Below are positions 52,001 through 60,165 of a stretch of DNA of 64,000 bases, piece after piece. How positions within the stretch are numbered: the first letter of the stretch is position 1; every line of letters begins with the position of its first letter. The notes beneath the pieces are model-generated. The model was not told the origin of the DNA and did no database searches. It was given only the letters and a program-made list of their open reading frames with translations. The position numbers and the translations under genes were made by a program. Origin of the DNA: CAZCZU01 sp964503475 (lineage in GTDB: Bacteria; Pseudomonadota; Zetaproteobacteria; Mariprofundales; Mariprofundaceae); NCBI GenBank assembly GCA_964503475.1, contig CAZCZU010000002.1, forward strand, positions 53,948 to 117,947. The letters are read 5' to 3'.

Positions 52001-53077
52001 ATGGCGAAACTGTTTGAAGAGGCGAGCCTGGGCGAGATGACGCTGCAAAACCGGCTGGTGATGGCGCCGCTGACGCGCAGCCGGGCGGAGGGGAACCTCG
52101 CCAATGCCCTGATGGCCGAGTACTACGGCCAGCGCAGCGGGGCCGGCCTGATCATCACCGAGGGCACCTCGCCCTCGCCCAACGGACTGGGCTATCCGCG
52201 CATTCCCGGCATCTTCTCCGATGCCCAGGTGGAGGCGTGGAAGCCGGTGAGTGAGGCGGCTCATGCCGGCGGGGCAAAGATATTCATGCAGCTGATGCAT
52301 ACCGGGCGCATCGCGCATCCGCTGAACCTGCCGCAAGGAGCGAGGGTGCTGGCCCCGTCGGCGGTGCAGGCCGATGGCGAGATGTTTACCGACCAGCAGG
52401 GGCTGCAGCCGCATCCGGTGCCGGAGGCGATGAGCGAGGCCGATATCAGGGATGCCATCGCCGAGTTCGCCCAGGCGGCCAAGAATGCCGTGCAGGCCGG
52501 ATTCGATGGCGTCGAGCTGCATGCTGCCAACGGCTATCTGCCGGAGCAGTTTATTCGTCCCAATACCAACCGGCGCGGTGACGCGTACGGCGGTGATATT
52601 GAGAAGCGGGGGCGTTTCGTGCTTGAGGTGGCGGCAGCTGCCGTGGCCGCCATCGGCAAGCAGCGGGTCGGTATCCGCCTGTCGCCGTTCGGGGTCTTCA
52701 ACGACATGCCGGTCTACGATGGAATGACGGAGGATTACACCTGGCTGGCGCGGGCCTTGAACGGCATGGGCCTGCTCTATGTGCATCTGGTCGACCATTC
52801 GGTCATGGGCGGGCCGGAGGTGCCGGTGGCGATCAAGCAGATGTTCCGGCGCGAGTTTGACGGGGCGCTGATTCTATCCGGCGGCTATGACGTCCTGCGG
52901 GCCGAGGCGGATCTGGCCGAGGAGAAGGCGGACCTGATCGCCGTGGGGCGCCCCTTCATCGCCAATCCCGATCTCCCGGCCCGCTGGCAGGCCGGGGCCG
53001 AACTGAACGAGCCCGATTACAACACCTTCTACACTCCCGGCAGCAAGGGCTACACCGATTATCCGGCCATGCCCTGA
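52001..53077 (+). CDS. NADH:flavin oxidoreductase, Old Yellow Enzyme family (alkene reductase)
   Basis: 358 residues forming an FMN-binding TIM barrel. LVMAPLTRSRAEGN is the N-terminal signature, QLMHTGRIAHP follows, and the substrate-binding pair lies in GVELHAANGYLPEQFIRP (His-x-x-Asn), with NRRGDAYGG after it. The C-terminal ADLIAVGRPFIANPDL binds FMN phosphate. Enzymes like NemA reduce activated alkenes, nitro compounds and N-ethylmaleimide. GGAGGTGG precedes the ATG. It converges directly on the NERD gene. Confidence 0.94.
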   Translation: MAKLFEEASLGEMTLQNRLVMAPLTRSRAEGNLANALMAEYYGQRSGAGLIITEGTSPSPNGLGYPRIPGIFSDAQVEAWKPVSEAAHAGGAKIFMQLMHTGRIAHPLNLPQGARVLAPSAVQADGEMFTDQQGLQPHPVPEAMSEADIRDAIAEFAQAAKNAVQAGFDGVELHAANGYLPEQFIRPNTNRRGDAYGGDIEKRGRFVLEVAAAAVAAIGKQRVGIRLSPFGVFNDMPVYDGMTEDYTWLARALNGMGLLYVHLVDHSVMGGPEVPVAIKQMFRREFDGALILSGGYDVLRAEADLAEEKADLIAVGRPFIANPDLPARWQAGAELNEPDYNTFYTPGSKGYTDYPAMP

Positions 53078-54118
53078 TCAGGGCTCGTAGTGGAGCTGTT
53101 TGCCGTCGGGACGGATCAGGTCGGCATGCAGCGGTGAGGCGGAGAGCAGGCGCCAGCCATGGCTCTTTTGTCCCACCCGCAGCGAGAAAATCCTGCCGTC
53201 GATTCTCAGCGACACCCGGCCATGCCCCAGGGCGATAATCTCGAATGACGATGGCGCAGGTGCCCGCCGGAGCGTTTTTTTCGCTGCCGGAGCGACGGTC
53301 TTTACCTTTGGTCTGGGGGCCGCTGGTGCGGGCGGTGGCGCCGGAATGGCATATTTGGCCGGGGCAGCAGCCTTGGCCTGCACGGCGGGTGCGGGATGCG
53401 GGAGATGGCGCGGCATCAGTGCCAGCAGCGCGATGGCCAGCAGGACCAGGGCATGGGCGATCGGCAGGCGCAGCGGGTCCGCCTGCTGTTTGCGTTCCGC
53501 CTTGCGCTGTTGTCGGCGTATCGTTTTGGCCGTGATCGCAGCACCCTGCAGCTCCTCGGCCACGGCAGGCATGTCGATGGCCTGGCCCTCCTCCTCCTGC
53601 TCCGCGATCAGGGTGCGCAATAGCGCGGGGGTGACCACTCCCTCCGGCCATTCGCCCTGGAAGGTGCCGCGCACGAAGACGACGACGCTGCGGACCGGCA
53701 ACTCGCCCACCGCATCCCTGACGGCCTGCATATGCCGTTCGTTGCTGCGTAGCGGGTTGCTGAAACTGAATTTGCTGCGCCGGTGCAGCAGCTGCCGCCA
53801 CTGCGGCTCCGGGGCACGGCCGAAAATCAGGCCGGCCTCGCTGCGGCTCTCGATGACGAAGACGGCCGTGGGGCCGACGACGATATGGGCGATGCGGGTG
53901 TAGCTGCCGTTTTGGCACGGAAGCAGCAGATCGTGCAGCACGGTGTAGCGATCCGTCGGCAGGGCGGCGAGTACGCGCCGGACTTTTGCCCGGCCCAGCC
54001 AGTCGGCGATGGATGGCCGGTAAAGCAAAAAGGCGGTGAACAGGGCGATCAGGGCGAACAGCGGCATCAGGTAGACGAGCATGTCCGTGATCGGTGAAGT
54101 GGTAACCTCTGCTGGCAA
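53078..54118 (-). CDS. Membrane-anchored NERD-domain protein with C-terminal SPOR-like tail
   Basis: 346 residues. An N-terminal helix (VYLMPLFALIALFTAFLLY), a NERD domain (about 40-130; YTRIAHIVVGPTAVFVIESR), a helical linker, a second hydrophobic helix (IAHALVLLAIALLALMP), then a long Ala/Pro/Lys linker and a small C-terminal domain (IIALGHGRVSLRIDGRIF, GWRLLSASPLHADLI). The start is TTG at 54118, since AGGAG lies 7 bases upstream; the next ATG (54082) has no SD and would cut into the membrane helix. Function unknown. Confidence 0.8.
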   Translation of the reverse strand: MPAEVTTSPITDMLVYLMPLFALIALFTAFLLYRPSIADWLGRAKVRRVLAALPTDRYTVLHDLLLPCQNGSYTRIAHIVVGPTAVFVIESRSEAGLIFGRAPEPQWRQLLHRRSKFSFSNPLRSNERHMQAVRDAVGELPVRSVVVFVRGTFQGEWPEGVVTPALLRTLIAEQEEEGQAIDMPAVAEELQGAAITAKTIRRQQRKAERKQQADPLRLPIAHALVLLAIALLALMPRHLPHPAPAVQAKAAAPAKYAIPAPPPAPAAPRPKVKTVAPAAKKTLRRAPAPSSFEIIALGHGRVSLRIDGRIFSLRVGQKSHGWRLLSASPLHADLIRPDGKQLHYEP

Positions 54119-54315
54119 GTATCGACTCCTTTCGCCCGGTTGGCGGTGGCAAGCATAGCGCAGCCCGGCCGCCGTTTTTGTAACCGTCGCCACCATTTAT
54201 GCCGCTGCTTCATCACGCTTGATGACGACGCATGCGCATGGCTCCCGAGATTGCAGCATGGGGCCGCGCTACCGGTGCGGCAAGTGCGCCGTTTTGCCGG
54301 CGACAGGGAGGGGCG

Positions 54316-55413
54316 ATGCAGTCGGATATGCACTACTACGGTACCTATGCCATGGCCAGGGCCGCCGGGATCAGGGCGGATACCTGCCGGGTGATCGCCA
54401 CGGCGGCCCAGTTCGTCGACGATCACGCCAACAGGGAGGAGATCGTTTTTCGTGATGGAGCACGCATCGATACCGAGGCGACCGCCCACCATGCGCAGGA
54501 TCTGCATAACCTGATGCTGGCCGATCAGCGCCTGATCTGGGTGCCGTTCCACTTTCTGCCCGGCAACGAGGGGGAGAGCTACGACGAGCGCATGGTCTGC
54601 CGCAAGGACAGCGACATCGCCAAAGCCATGGTCGAGCACAACCTCTCCTGTTGCGAGCATCCCTTTGCTCCGGAGCTGCTCGGCATTACCGCCCATGTCT
54701 ATGCCGATACCTTTTCGCATCACGGCTTCTCCGGCTTCAGTTCGGAGCTGAACAAGGTCGACCAGAATCGGATCGGGTTTTCCGACGACCTCGGCGACCG
54801 CATGCGTCATTACATCACCGACAAGGCCCAGCGCTTCTTCCATCCGCAACTCTCCTGGAAAGAGCGTTTCTTACGCTGGCGGGATCAGCTGCTGGGTCAG
54901 GTGGCCGACGACCTGAGCAGGCTGGGGCATGGCGGGGTCGCCACCTATCCGGACCGGCCCTATCTGAAGTGGAGCTTCACCTACGAGGCGACGGGGCAAA
55001 GGGTGGAACGCAATAACCCGGCCGATTTCCTCGATGGTGCCCGTGCCCTGCACGACATGTTCAGCCGTTTCGCCGCCATGGCTCCGGCCTATGCCGATGC
55101 GGCGGCGGCGCGGCCGTTTGCCGAGATCGAGGCCAGTGTGCGCGAGGTGATCGCTGTGCAGGCGGAAAAGGCCGGGCGCATCAAAGCCTGGCAGCTGCTG
55201 GCCGGCTCCGGCAAAATCTTTGCCAGCGGGGGCGAGTCGATTCCGGTCTACAATGCGGGCGACTGGCATACCCAGCGGCAGAGCTTAAGCCGGCTGAAGC
55301 ATTCCGGCGAGGCGATCGCCACGCCGATCTACCGCTTCTATCAGGCCGCCAGCGTGCACCGTAACCATGTGCTGCGTGAGCTGTTGCCGGCCCACGATCT
55401 GGTGGCGCACTGA
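54316..55413 (+). CDS. DUF6765 family protein (putative metal-binding)
   Basis: 365 residues. MQSDMHYYGTYAMARAAGI is the typical DUF6765 start, and GITAHVYADTFSHHGFSGF has the H-x-x-x-D-x-x-x-H pattern of zinc-dependent phospholipase C/S1-type nucleases, along with ATAAQFVDDHANREEI. A hydrolytic metalloenzyme is plausible but not shown. There is no signal peptide. AGGGAGG is 3-5 bases before the ATG at 54316; the frame extends further upstream without a start signal. Confidence 0.78.
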   Translation: MQSDMHYYGTYAMARAAGIRADTCRVIATAAQFVDDHANREEIVFRDGARIDTEATAHHAQDLHNLMLADQRLIWVPFHFLPGNEGESYDERMVCRKDSDIAKAMVEHNLSCCEHPFAPELLGITAHVYADTFSHHGFSGFSSELNKVDQNRIGFSDDLGDRMRHYITDKAQRFFHPQLSWKERFLRWRDQLLGQVADDLSRLGHGGVATYPDRPYLKWSFTYEATGQRVERNNPADFLDGARALHDMFSRFAAMAPAYADAAAARPFAEIEASVREVIAVQAEKAGRIKAWQLLAGSGKIFASGGESIPVYNAGDWHTQRQSLSRLKHSGEAIATPIYRFYQAASVHRNHVLRELLPAHDLVAH

Positions 55414-55426
55414 CGGGCTGCCGTAG

Positions 55427-57223
55427 TTATGCCGCCGGCTCGTCGAACAGCGTTTTCAGCACCTCGTCCCAGTGGGTGTAAAAGAGGTAGTGCCCCTGCT
55501 CATCGAGAATAAAGGCGCGGTTGTCGGGGATGGTCTCGGCCATCTTGCGGGCGAAGGCGACCGGTGTGCGGCGATCCTCGACCCCATGCCAGATGTCGGT
55601 CGGCACGTCGATCGCGTCAATATCGAAGTCCCAGGGCGATAGCCGGGCGAGATAAACATCGATATAGGCATCGATGTTGTCCGGCGTGATGTTCTCCATC
55701 TGTTCGGCGAAAATGGCGATATGCTCGGGCATATCGGCGACGGCCTGATCCGCTGCTGACATCTCGTGGTAGATCTTGTCGAAATATTTTTCGGGATTCT
55801 TTTGCAGTCCCCACAGGGTCATTTTGACAATGTGCCGGGCAAAGACCGGGGCAAACTGGTTGATGCCGTGCACCAGCCGTTCCAGCGAGACCATGCGCTC
55901 CAGCTTGTCGAACTGCGGTGGGGCGAACGAGGCGATCAGTGCCATGCGCTGGATACGATCGGCAAGACGGGTGGCGGCAGCCAGGGCGTAGGGGCAGCCA
56001 TCGCCATCGGCCACCACGTGGCAGCTTCGGATGCCCAGGTGATCGAGCAGCTGTTCGATATCGTCGGCATAGGCCTGCAGTGAGCCGCCGCGCGGCGGAT
56101 CGGAGCGGCCATAGCCGGGGCGTTCCGGGGCGATCACATGGATGCCTGCGTTGTCGACATGGCGACTGAAGGGGTGCAGGCGCCTGCGCGAGTGTACGGT
56201 GCTGTGCAGGTAGAGCAGAGGCATGCCATCCCGGGGGCCATATTCGGTAAACTCGAGGTGACGGCCATCTGTAAGGGTCAGGATATGGAAGGGCTGCGGG
56301 TTGCCCTGGCCAGGCGGCACGGCGGTGAGTGCCGAGGCACGCGTGCTGTCGTCGGCCATCAGCCCTTCCGGGGCGGTGAGGATCTTTTTGAGCAGCTCCG
56401 TCTTGCTGGATACGCCCACCTTTTCACAGATCGTGCGCAACTGCGAGCGTACCGTATGGTGGCTCACGCCCAGCCGGCGTGCTGCCTCGGGCAGGGTATC
56501 GCAGCCGGCCAGCAGTGCATCGACCAGGCGACGCTCGGCAGGGCTCAGGCGATAGCGTTGATAGACGGCATCGGTGTTGAGCTGTTGCGCCGCATCGGCG
56601 CCGGTCAGCAGCACGGCGGCGAAGTCCGGGTTGCTGATGCCGGCGATATCGTGCACCGAGGTGACCCAGAAGGAGAGGGCATGCCCGTTCGAGGCGAGAT
56701 GCAGTGCATGGCTCCCTTCCTCCGGCTCGGGCATCTCCGTGTTGGCGATGGTCTGGCGGATGGCCCGCTGCAGGCGGGTCATGTGATCGGGGTGGGCGGG
56801 GAAGGCGAGCATGTTGTTGTCGATCTGCAGCAGCGGGCTGCTATTGACCAGCGCATCGGCCTTGCCGTTCATGGCCACGATGGCGCCGTTCGACTGCACG
56901 ATGGCCACGCCGACCGGGAACAGGTTGAGGAAATCGCGCAGCACATGGTGTTCGGCCTGCATCTGGTAGATGCGTCCGACCGCCCCCAGAGCCCGTTCGA
57001 AGTGGGAGAGCAGCAGCTCGAGATGCGGGTCGTTTTCCTGGCTGGACGGGTGCAGCAGCCGCTGTTCCAGCGATGCGTTCAGGGTCTCCAGCAGGCGCGG
57101 CCACAGCTGCGGATCGAACGCGGTGTCATAGATCAGGGAGACAAGTTCGTCGTCGCGCAGCAGCGGCATGATGCCTGAATCCGATTGGTCCGGTGCGACG
57201 GCGCCGGATGGCGATTTCTCCAT
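55427..57223 (-). CDS. LuxR-type regulator fused to an alpha/beta-hydrolase fold lacking its nucleophile
   Basis: About 598 residues. First a PAS-like region (about 95-190: NLFPVGVAIVQSNGAIVAMN), then a LuxR winged helix (about 222-280: YRLSPAERRLVDALLAGCD, ARRLGVSHHTVRSQLRTICE, KVGVSSKTELLKKIL), then a hydrolase fold (about 315-595). There the nucleophile elbow reads VVADGDGCPYALAAA, with Gly where Ser is expected, while the acid (HGVEDRRTP) and the His (DEQGHYLFY) remain. This arrangement suggests a ligand sensor rather than an enzyme. ATG at 57223 or 57244 are both possible. It is a single gene with no obvious target next to it. Confidence 0.82.
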   Translation of the reverse strand: MEKSPSGAVAPDQSDSGIMPLLRDDELVSLIYDTAFDPQLWPRLLETLNASLEQRLLHPSSQENDPHLELLLSHFERALGAVGRIYQMQAEHHVLRDFLNLFPVGVAIVQSNGAIVAMNGKADALVNSSPLLQIDNNMLAFPAHPDHMTRLQRAIRQTIANTEMPEPEEGSHALHLASNGHALSFWVTSVHDIAGISNPDFAAVLLTGADAAQQLNTDAVYQRYRLSPAERRLVDALLAGCDTLPEAARRLGVSHHTVRSQLRTICEKVGVSSKTELLKKILTAPEGLMADDSTRASALTAVPPGQGNPQPFHILTLTDGRHLEFTEYGPRDGMPLLYLHSTVHSRRRLHPFSRHVDNAGIHVIAPERPGYGRSDPPRGGSLQAYADDIEQLLDHLGIRSCHVVADGDGCPYALAAATRLADRIQRMALIASFAPPQFDKLERMVSLERLVHGINQFAPVFARHIVKMTLWGLQKNPEKYFDKIYHEMSAADQAVADMPEHIAIFAEQMENITPDNIDAYIDVYLARLSPWDFDIDAIDVPTDIWHGVEDRRTPVAFARKMAETIPDNRAFILDEQGHYLFYTHWDEVLKTLFDEPAA

Positions 57224-57422
57224 GAATCCTGTTCCTCCCTTCATGCCCGGACAGCCTCCGAACGCTGCCCGTACCGGCCGGCCTCTCCCTGCATCGGCCG
57301 GCGCCCATTATGGTGCACTTTTTCCCCCGCTTTTGTAACCGGGAGCACGCAAGTGTCACGAAATAGGTTTAAGCTGACAGGTGGGGCATGCGCGGATGGA
57401 TGCCAGGGCCGGGGGTAGAGCT

Positions 57423-57821
57423 ATGGATATGAACAGCATCATGAGCGTGGTGACGGTAATCGTACTGGGGCTGATCTTCTTCTGGCGCTGGAGCATCTCC
57501 AGCAAGACGGCCGCCATGGTCGGCAAGCCGGCCCCCGACACCTCGGCCGTCGATAATCGTGTCCCGACAGCCAGCCGGGTCTACTACTTCTACGGCGAGC
57601 ACTGCAGGGCCTGCAAGACGATCGCACCGATGGTCGATGAGCTGTCAGAGGATTTTCCCAATCTGATCCAGGTCGATGTGGCCACCCATATCGATCTGGC
57701 CACGAAGTTCGGTGTGTTGGGTACGCCCACCTTCGTGGCGGTCGGCGATGGCCTGATCCGCGACGTGAAGCTCGGCTCCGCCAGCAAGGTGTGGCTGACG
57801 GCCTACCTTGAGCATCAATAG
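57423..57821 (+). CDS. Membrane-anchored thioredoxin-like protein
   Basis: 132 residues: one N-terminal membrane helix (IMSVVTVIVLGLIFFWRWSI), then a thioredoxin-like domain with C-R-A-C in YYFYGEHCRACKTIAPMVDE and cis-Pro in GVLGTPTFVAVGDG. Variant active-site residues (CRAC) make it unlike classic TrxA; a periplasmic or cytosolic face depends on topology that I cannot settle. GGGGGTAGAG precedes the start. It converges on the poly-cysteine gene across a terminator hairpin. Confidence 0.85.
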   Translation: MDMNSIMSVVTVIVLGLIFFWRWSISSKTAAMVGKPAPDTSAVDNRVPTASRVYYFYGEHCRACKTIAPMVDELSEDFPNLIQVDVATHIDLATKFGVLGTPTFVAVGDGLIRDVKLGSASKVWLTAYLEHQ

Positions 57822-57842
57822 GAGCACCACCACCCCTGATCG

Positions 57843-57872
57843 AACAAAGGCCCCCGGCTTGCGCCGGAGGCC
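57843..57872 (-). terminator. Terminator between thioredoxin-like and poly-Cys genes
   Basis: Stem GGCCCCCGGC / GCCGGAGGCC (one mismatch in 10 bp, TTGC loop, 57849-57872), followed on the minus strand by TTTGTT. It best fits Rho-independent termination of the poly-cysteine gene. Confidence 0.6.
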
Positions 57873-57901
57873 TCGATGCCCATTTCTGCCGTTCCCGGCC
57901 G

Positions 57902-58513
57902 TCAGAGCCATCCGGCGCCGCCGTTGCCATCCCGCCAGCGAATCTTGCTGGCGACACCGCTGTCGGTGATCACCCGGATATGCACGCGATGCCCCCACGA
58001 ACCCGGGCCGGTATTCCACAGGGCGAAGCCGGTGGCGGGCAGCCGGGCATGGTCGGGGGAGATCGGTTCGAAGTCATGCGTCAGGATGCCCTGGTTGTTG
58101 TAGCGGGCCCACTCAATGGCTACCCACTGCGTACCGGCAGAGCTCGTCCAGGAGAAGCTGCCCTCGATGCGCTCGATATTGCGATGCAGGCCGCTGGGAT
58201 TGACGTGCAGCATCAGGCTGGGATTGAAGCTCGGCGGCGTGGGTGGCGTTGGAGGTACGGTTTTGCCGCCGCCTCCCTGATCCGGATCCTTGCAGTCGTC
58301 CTTCCTGTCGTGACAACAGCAACAACAGCAGCAGCAGCAATCCTCCTTGTCCGTGTCGGGATCGATGAGATCGACATTGGGTAGGGTGTGGGTCCACTGC
58401 TTGATGATGCTGATCTCTTCGCGACCGAGGATGCGCGTTGAATCGATTACTTCGCGGATGGAATCGGGAATCTCGAAATCCGGGTCGTGCCCGTGTTCTT
58501 TTTTGTCAGTCAT
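57902..58513 (-). CDS. Unknown protein with nine consecutive cysteines
   Basis: 203 residues. Residues 1-58 are charged and helical (DSIREVIDSTRILGREEISI), then Cys59 to Cys67 form an unbroken run, followed by HDRKDDC, a Gly4 stretch and Pro/Thr-rich linker, and a C-terminal domain (about 95-203) of beta character rich in Trp (GSFSWTSSAGTQWVAIEWAR, TGFALWNTGPGSWGHRVHIR). The cysteine codons mix TGC and TGT. No signal peptide or membrane helix, so it should be cytosolic and reduced; thiolate-rich metal binding is the obvious guess. AGGAGG lies 5 bases before the ATG at 58513. No known family is recognised. Confidence 0.8.
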   Translation of the reverse strand: MTDKKEHGHDPDFEIPDSIREVIDSTRILGREEISIIKQWTHTLPNVDLIDPDTDKEDCCCCCCCCCHDRKDDCKDPDQGGGGKTVPPTPPTPPSFNPSLMLHVNPSGLHRNIERIEGSFSWTSSAGTQWVAIEWARYNNQGILTHDFEPISPDHARLPATGFALWNTGPGSWGHRVHIRVITDSGVASKIRWRDGNGGAGWL

Positions 58514-58910
58514 GCCTGCCTCCTGGGTGGAATAGCAGGAACATCTCCGGACTCCATGTACGACATTCCGGCTATCCGTTCGGTTTTCCACGTTCGATGA
58601 GGTCAGGCACGATCCATTCCATATGGCCGCCAGCTGTCTGTTCCCCTGGCCTGAATGAGCGTTATCCGTACAAATAGACCCTTATGGCGCCTTCTCCAAC
58701 CGCCAGAACAGAAATATCCAGTCTGCCCCGTCAGTGGCGGATCAGTTCAGAATCAGGATGGCGGCATTGAGGCTGCTGGCGTACCGCCCGTCTCGAGCAT
58801 CAATAGCGGCGACAATGGGCCTGTCCGGTAATCGACGGCCTGGCTGACAGGCGTCAAACGCACGTCTCCTGTCTCTCTTTAAGGTTGCAGTCCGTATATA
58901 AAGTATTAAA
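58514..58910. other. 397-bp intergenic region with decayed NTase/tspO remnants
   Basis: No gene is supported here. It holds the divergent 5' flanks of the poly-Cys gene and of the winged-helix gene, a 43-bp copy of the tspO 3' end (58742-58784), and left of it shorter patches resembling the nucleotidyltransferase 3' end (58648-58668, 17 of 21 bases; CCAGTCTG at 58718-58725). Confidence 0.7.
58742..58784 (-). pseudogene. Remnant of a second tspO 3' end
   Basis: 43 bp identical at 40 positions to the last 43 bp of tspO (59710-59752) in the same orientation, including the stop codon. The three differences fall in third codon positions and are synonymous (Ser, Asn and Ile codons), so this copy came from a functional tspO that had evolved under selection. 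Beyond it the frame is lost. Confidence 0.8.
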
Positions 58911-59189
58911 ATGTCATATATGACAAAAATGACAAGAAAGAAGCGGCAGCTGCTGGAACTGATTGAGCAGCATGAGGCGGTGTCGATTTACCGGTTGGCC
59001 GAGCTGAGCGGCCGCAACTACCGCCGGGTGTACGATCATGTGCAGCAACTGGCCGGAGCAGGCCTTGTCGCGATTCGCGAGGAACGACGGAACGGGCGCA
59101 GGGCCTCGATGGTCGAATCGATCTATCAGCAGCGGCTCAATCGGCTGAACGATATGTATGCCTTCCAGGCGGGCCTGCATGCAGCTTGA
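58911..59189 (+). CDS. Small winged-helix DNA-binding protein (antitoxin-like)
   Basis: 92 residues or fewer. KKRQLLELIEQHEAVSIYRL and AELSGRNYRRVYDHVQQLAG form a winged helix, with a basic wing (REERRNGRRASMVES). ATGs at 58911, 58920 and 58929 are all in frame and none has an SD; the last lies just after a 14-bp palindrome, so it may be the true start. It overlaps the nucleotidyltransferase start by 11 bp. This pairing resembles AbiE- and MNT/HEPN-like toxin-antitoxin modules, with this gene as repressor/antitoxin. Confidence 0.8.
   Translation: MSYMTKMTRKKRQLLELIEQHEAVSIYRLAELSGRNYRRVYDHVQQLAGAGLVAIREERRNGRRASMVESIYQQRLNRLNDMYAFQAGLHAA
58912..58925. promoter_or_regulatory. 14-bp palindrome, candidate operator of the winged-helix gene
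   Basis: TGTCATATATGACA is a perfect palindrome that overlaps the first start codons of the winged-helix gene and follows an AT-rich patch (58895-58910). This is where an autoregulatory antitoxin usually binds. Confidence 0.5.
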
Positions 59190-59697
59190 TCAGGCGGCAC
59201 GCCGGCTGCTGGAGATCTTCGATCCGGAAGGGGTGGTGATCGGGGGCATCTGCGGGGCGGTTTACGGGGTGGAGCGTTTTACCCGCGATGTCGATCTGGC
59301 CGTGCCACTCGATCCTGAAGCGGTGATCGGGCGGCTGCATGAGGCAGGCATAGATGCGACGGTGCGGCGCAGCAGTGAGGCGGGCGATTTGAGCTGGGTG
59401 GTCAGCGGCAATCTGGAAGGGGTGGATTTTCAGGTGCTGCCGGCGGATCAGACCGGCATCGAGGGGGGCACGGTGGAGCTGAAAGCGGGCCTGCGGGTGC
59501 CGGATGTGAGGAGCTTTATCGTCAGCAAGTGCATCGCGGCCGGCCAGCAGGATATGCACGATGTGGCCGCCCTCTGCCTGATGCATGCCGAGCTTGCGCC
59601 GTTCGCGCGTCAGAAGGCCGCGCACTACGGCTGCATGGAAAAGCTGGAGGCCTGGTTGAGCGATAACCGCCTGAGACAGCGCTACCTGCCAGTCTGA
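59179..59697 (+). CDS. Nucleotidyltransferase-fold protein (toxin-like)
   Basis: 172 residues. VVIGGICGAVYGVERFTRDV-DLAVPL contains the Gly-Gly and D-x-D elements of minimal nucleotidyltransferases; a third acidic residue probably lies in GVDFQVLPAD. VPDVRSFIVSKCIAAGQQDMHD is like the K-x-x-x-R/D-x-x-D helix of AbiEii/DUF1814-type proteins. Its ATG overlaps the upstream winged-helix gene by 11 bp, so they are coupled. A tRNA- or protein-nucleotidylating toxin is plausible, not shown. Confidence 0.8.
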   Translation: MQLDQAARRLLEIFDPEGVVIGGICGAVYGVERFTRDVDLAVPLDPEAVIGRLHEAGIDATVRRSSEAGDLSWVVSGNLEGVDFQVLPADQTGIEGGTVELKAGLRVPDVRSFIVSKCIAAGQQDMHDVAALCLMHAELAPFARQKAAHYGCMEKLEAWLSDNRLRQRYLPV

Positions 59698-59709
59698 TCC
59701 CCGGCCGGC

Positions 59710-60165
59710 TCAGTTCAGAATCAGAATGGCGGCGTTGAGGCTACTGGCGTAGGCCACCCAGGCGAGATAGGGGAGCATCAGCCAGGCAATGCGGCGCCGG
59801 GTCGGCCAGGCGAGGGTTACCAGGGCGGCGATGCTGATGAGCATGGCCGTAATGTCGATCAGGCCTGCCGCGATCCAGTGCTGACCGAAGAAGAGCCATG
59901 ACCAGAGGGCATTGAAGATCAATTGGGCCACCCATAGCCCTTTCAGGCGCACATCGTCTGTGGCGAAGATCAGCCAGCCGGCCACGGCGATCATGATATA
60001 GAGCAGGGTCCACACGGGTGGAAAGAGCCAGTTCGGCGGCGTCCAGAAGGGTTTCGCAAGCCCGGCATACCACGTGCCCGGCTGGAAGGTGACGCCACTC
60101 ATGGCCACCGCCGCCACGATGATCAGGAAGAGGGCCAGTTGCGGCCACGAACGCGATTCAGCCAT
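59710..60165 (-). CDS. tspO: TspO/MBR family protein
   Basis: 151 residues with five membrane helices. WYAGLAKPFWTPPNWLFPPVW and TLLYIMIAVAGWLIF, NALWSWLFFGQHWIAAGL and the last helix YLAWVAYASSLNAAILILN are the family signature. TspO binds porphyrins and related ligands and affects tetrapyrrole and stress signalling. AAAGGAGG precedes the ATG at 60165. Its 3' end is repeated at 58742-58784. Confidence 0.95.
   Translation of the reverse strand: MAESRSWPQLALFLIIVAAVAMSGVTFQPGTWYAGLAKPFWTPPNWLFPPVWTLLYIMIAVAGWLIFATDDVRLKGLWVAQLIFNALWSWLFFGQHWIAAGLIDITAMLISIAALVTLAWPTRRRIAWLMLPYLAWVAYASSLNAAILILN

Noticed and set aside
58742..58784. Recent slip or assembly duplicate of tspO end
   Set aside because: All three differences are synonymous third-position changes, which a recent copy or assembly error would not produce preferentially.
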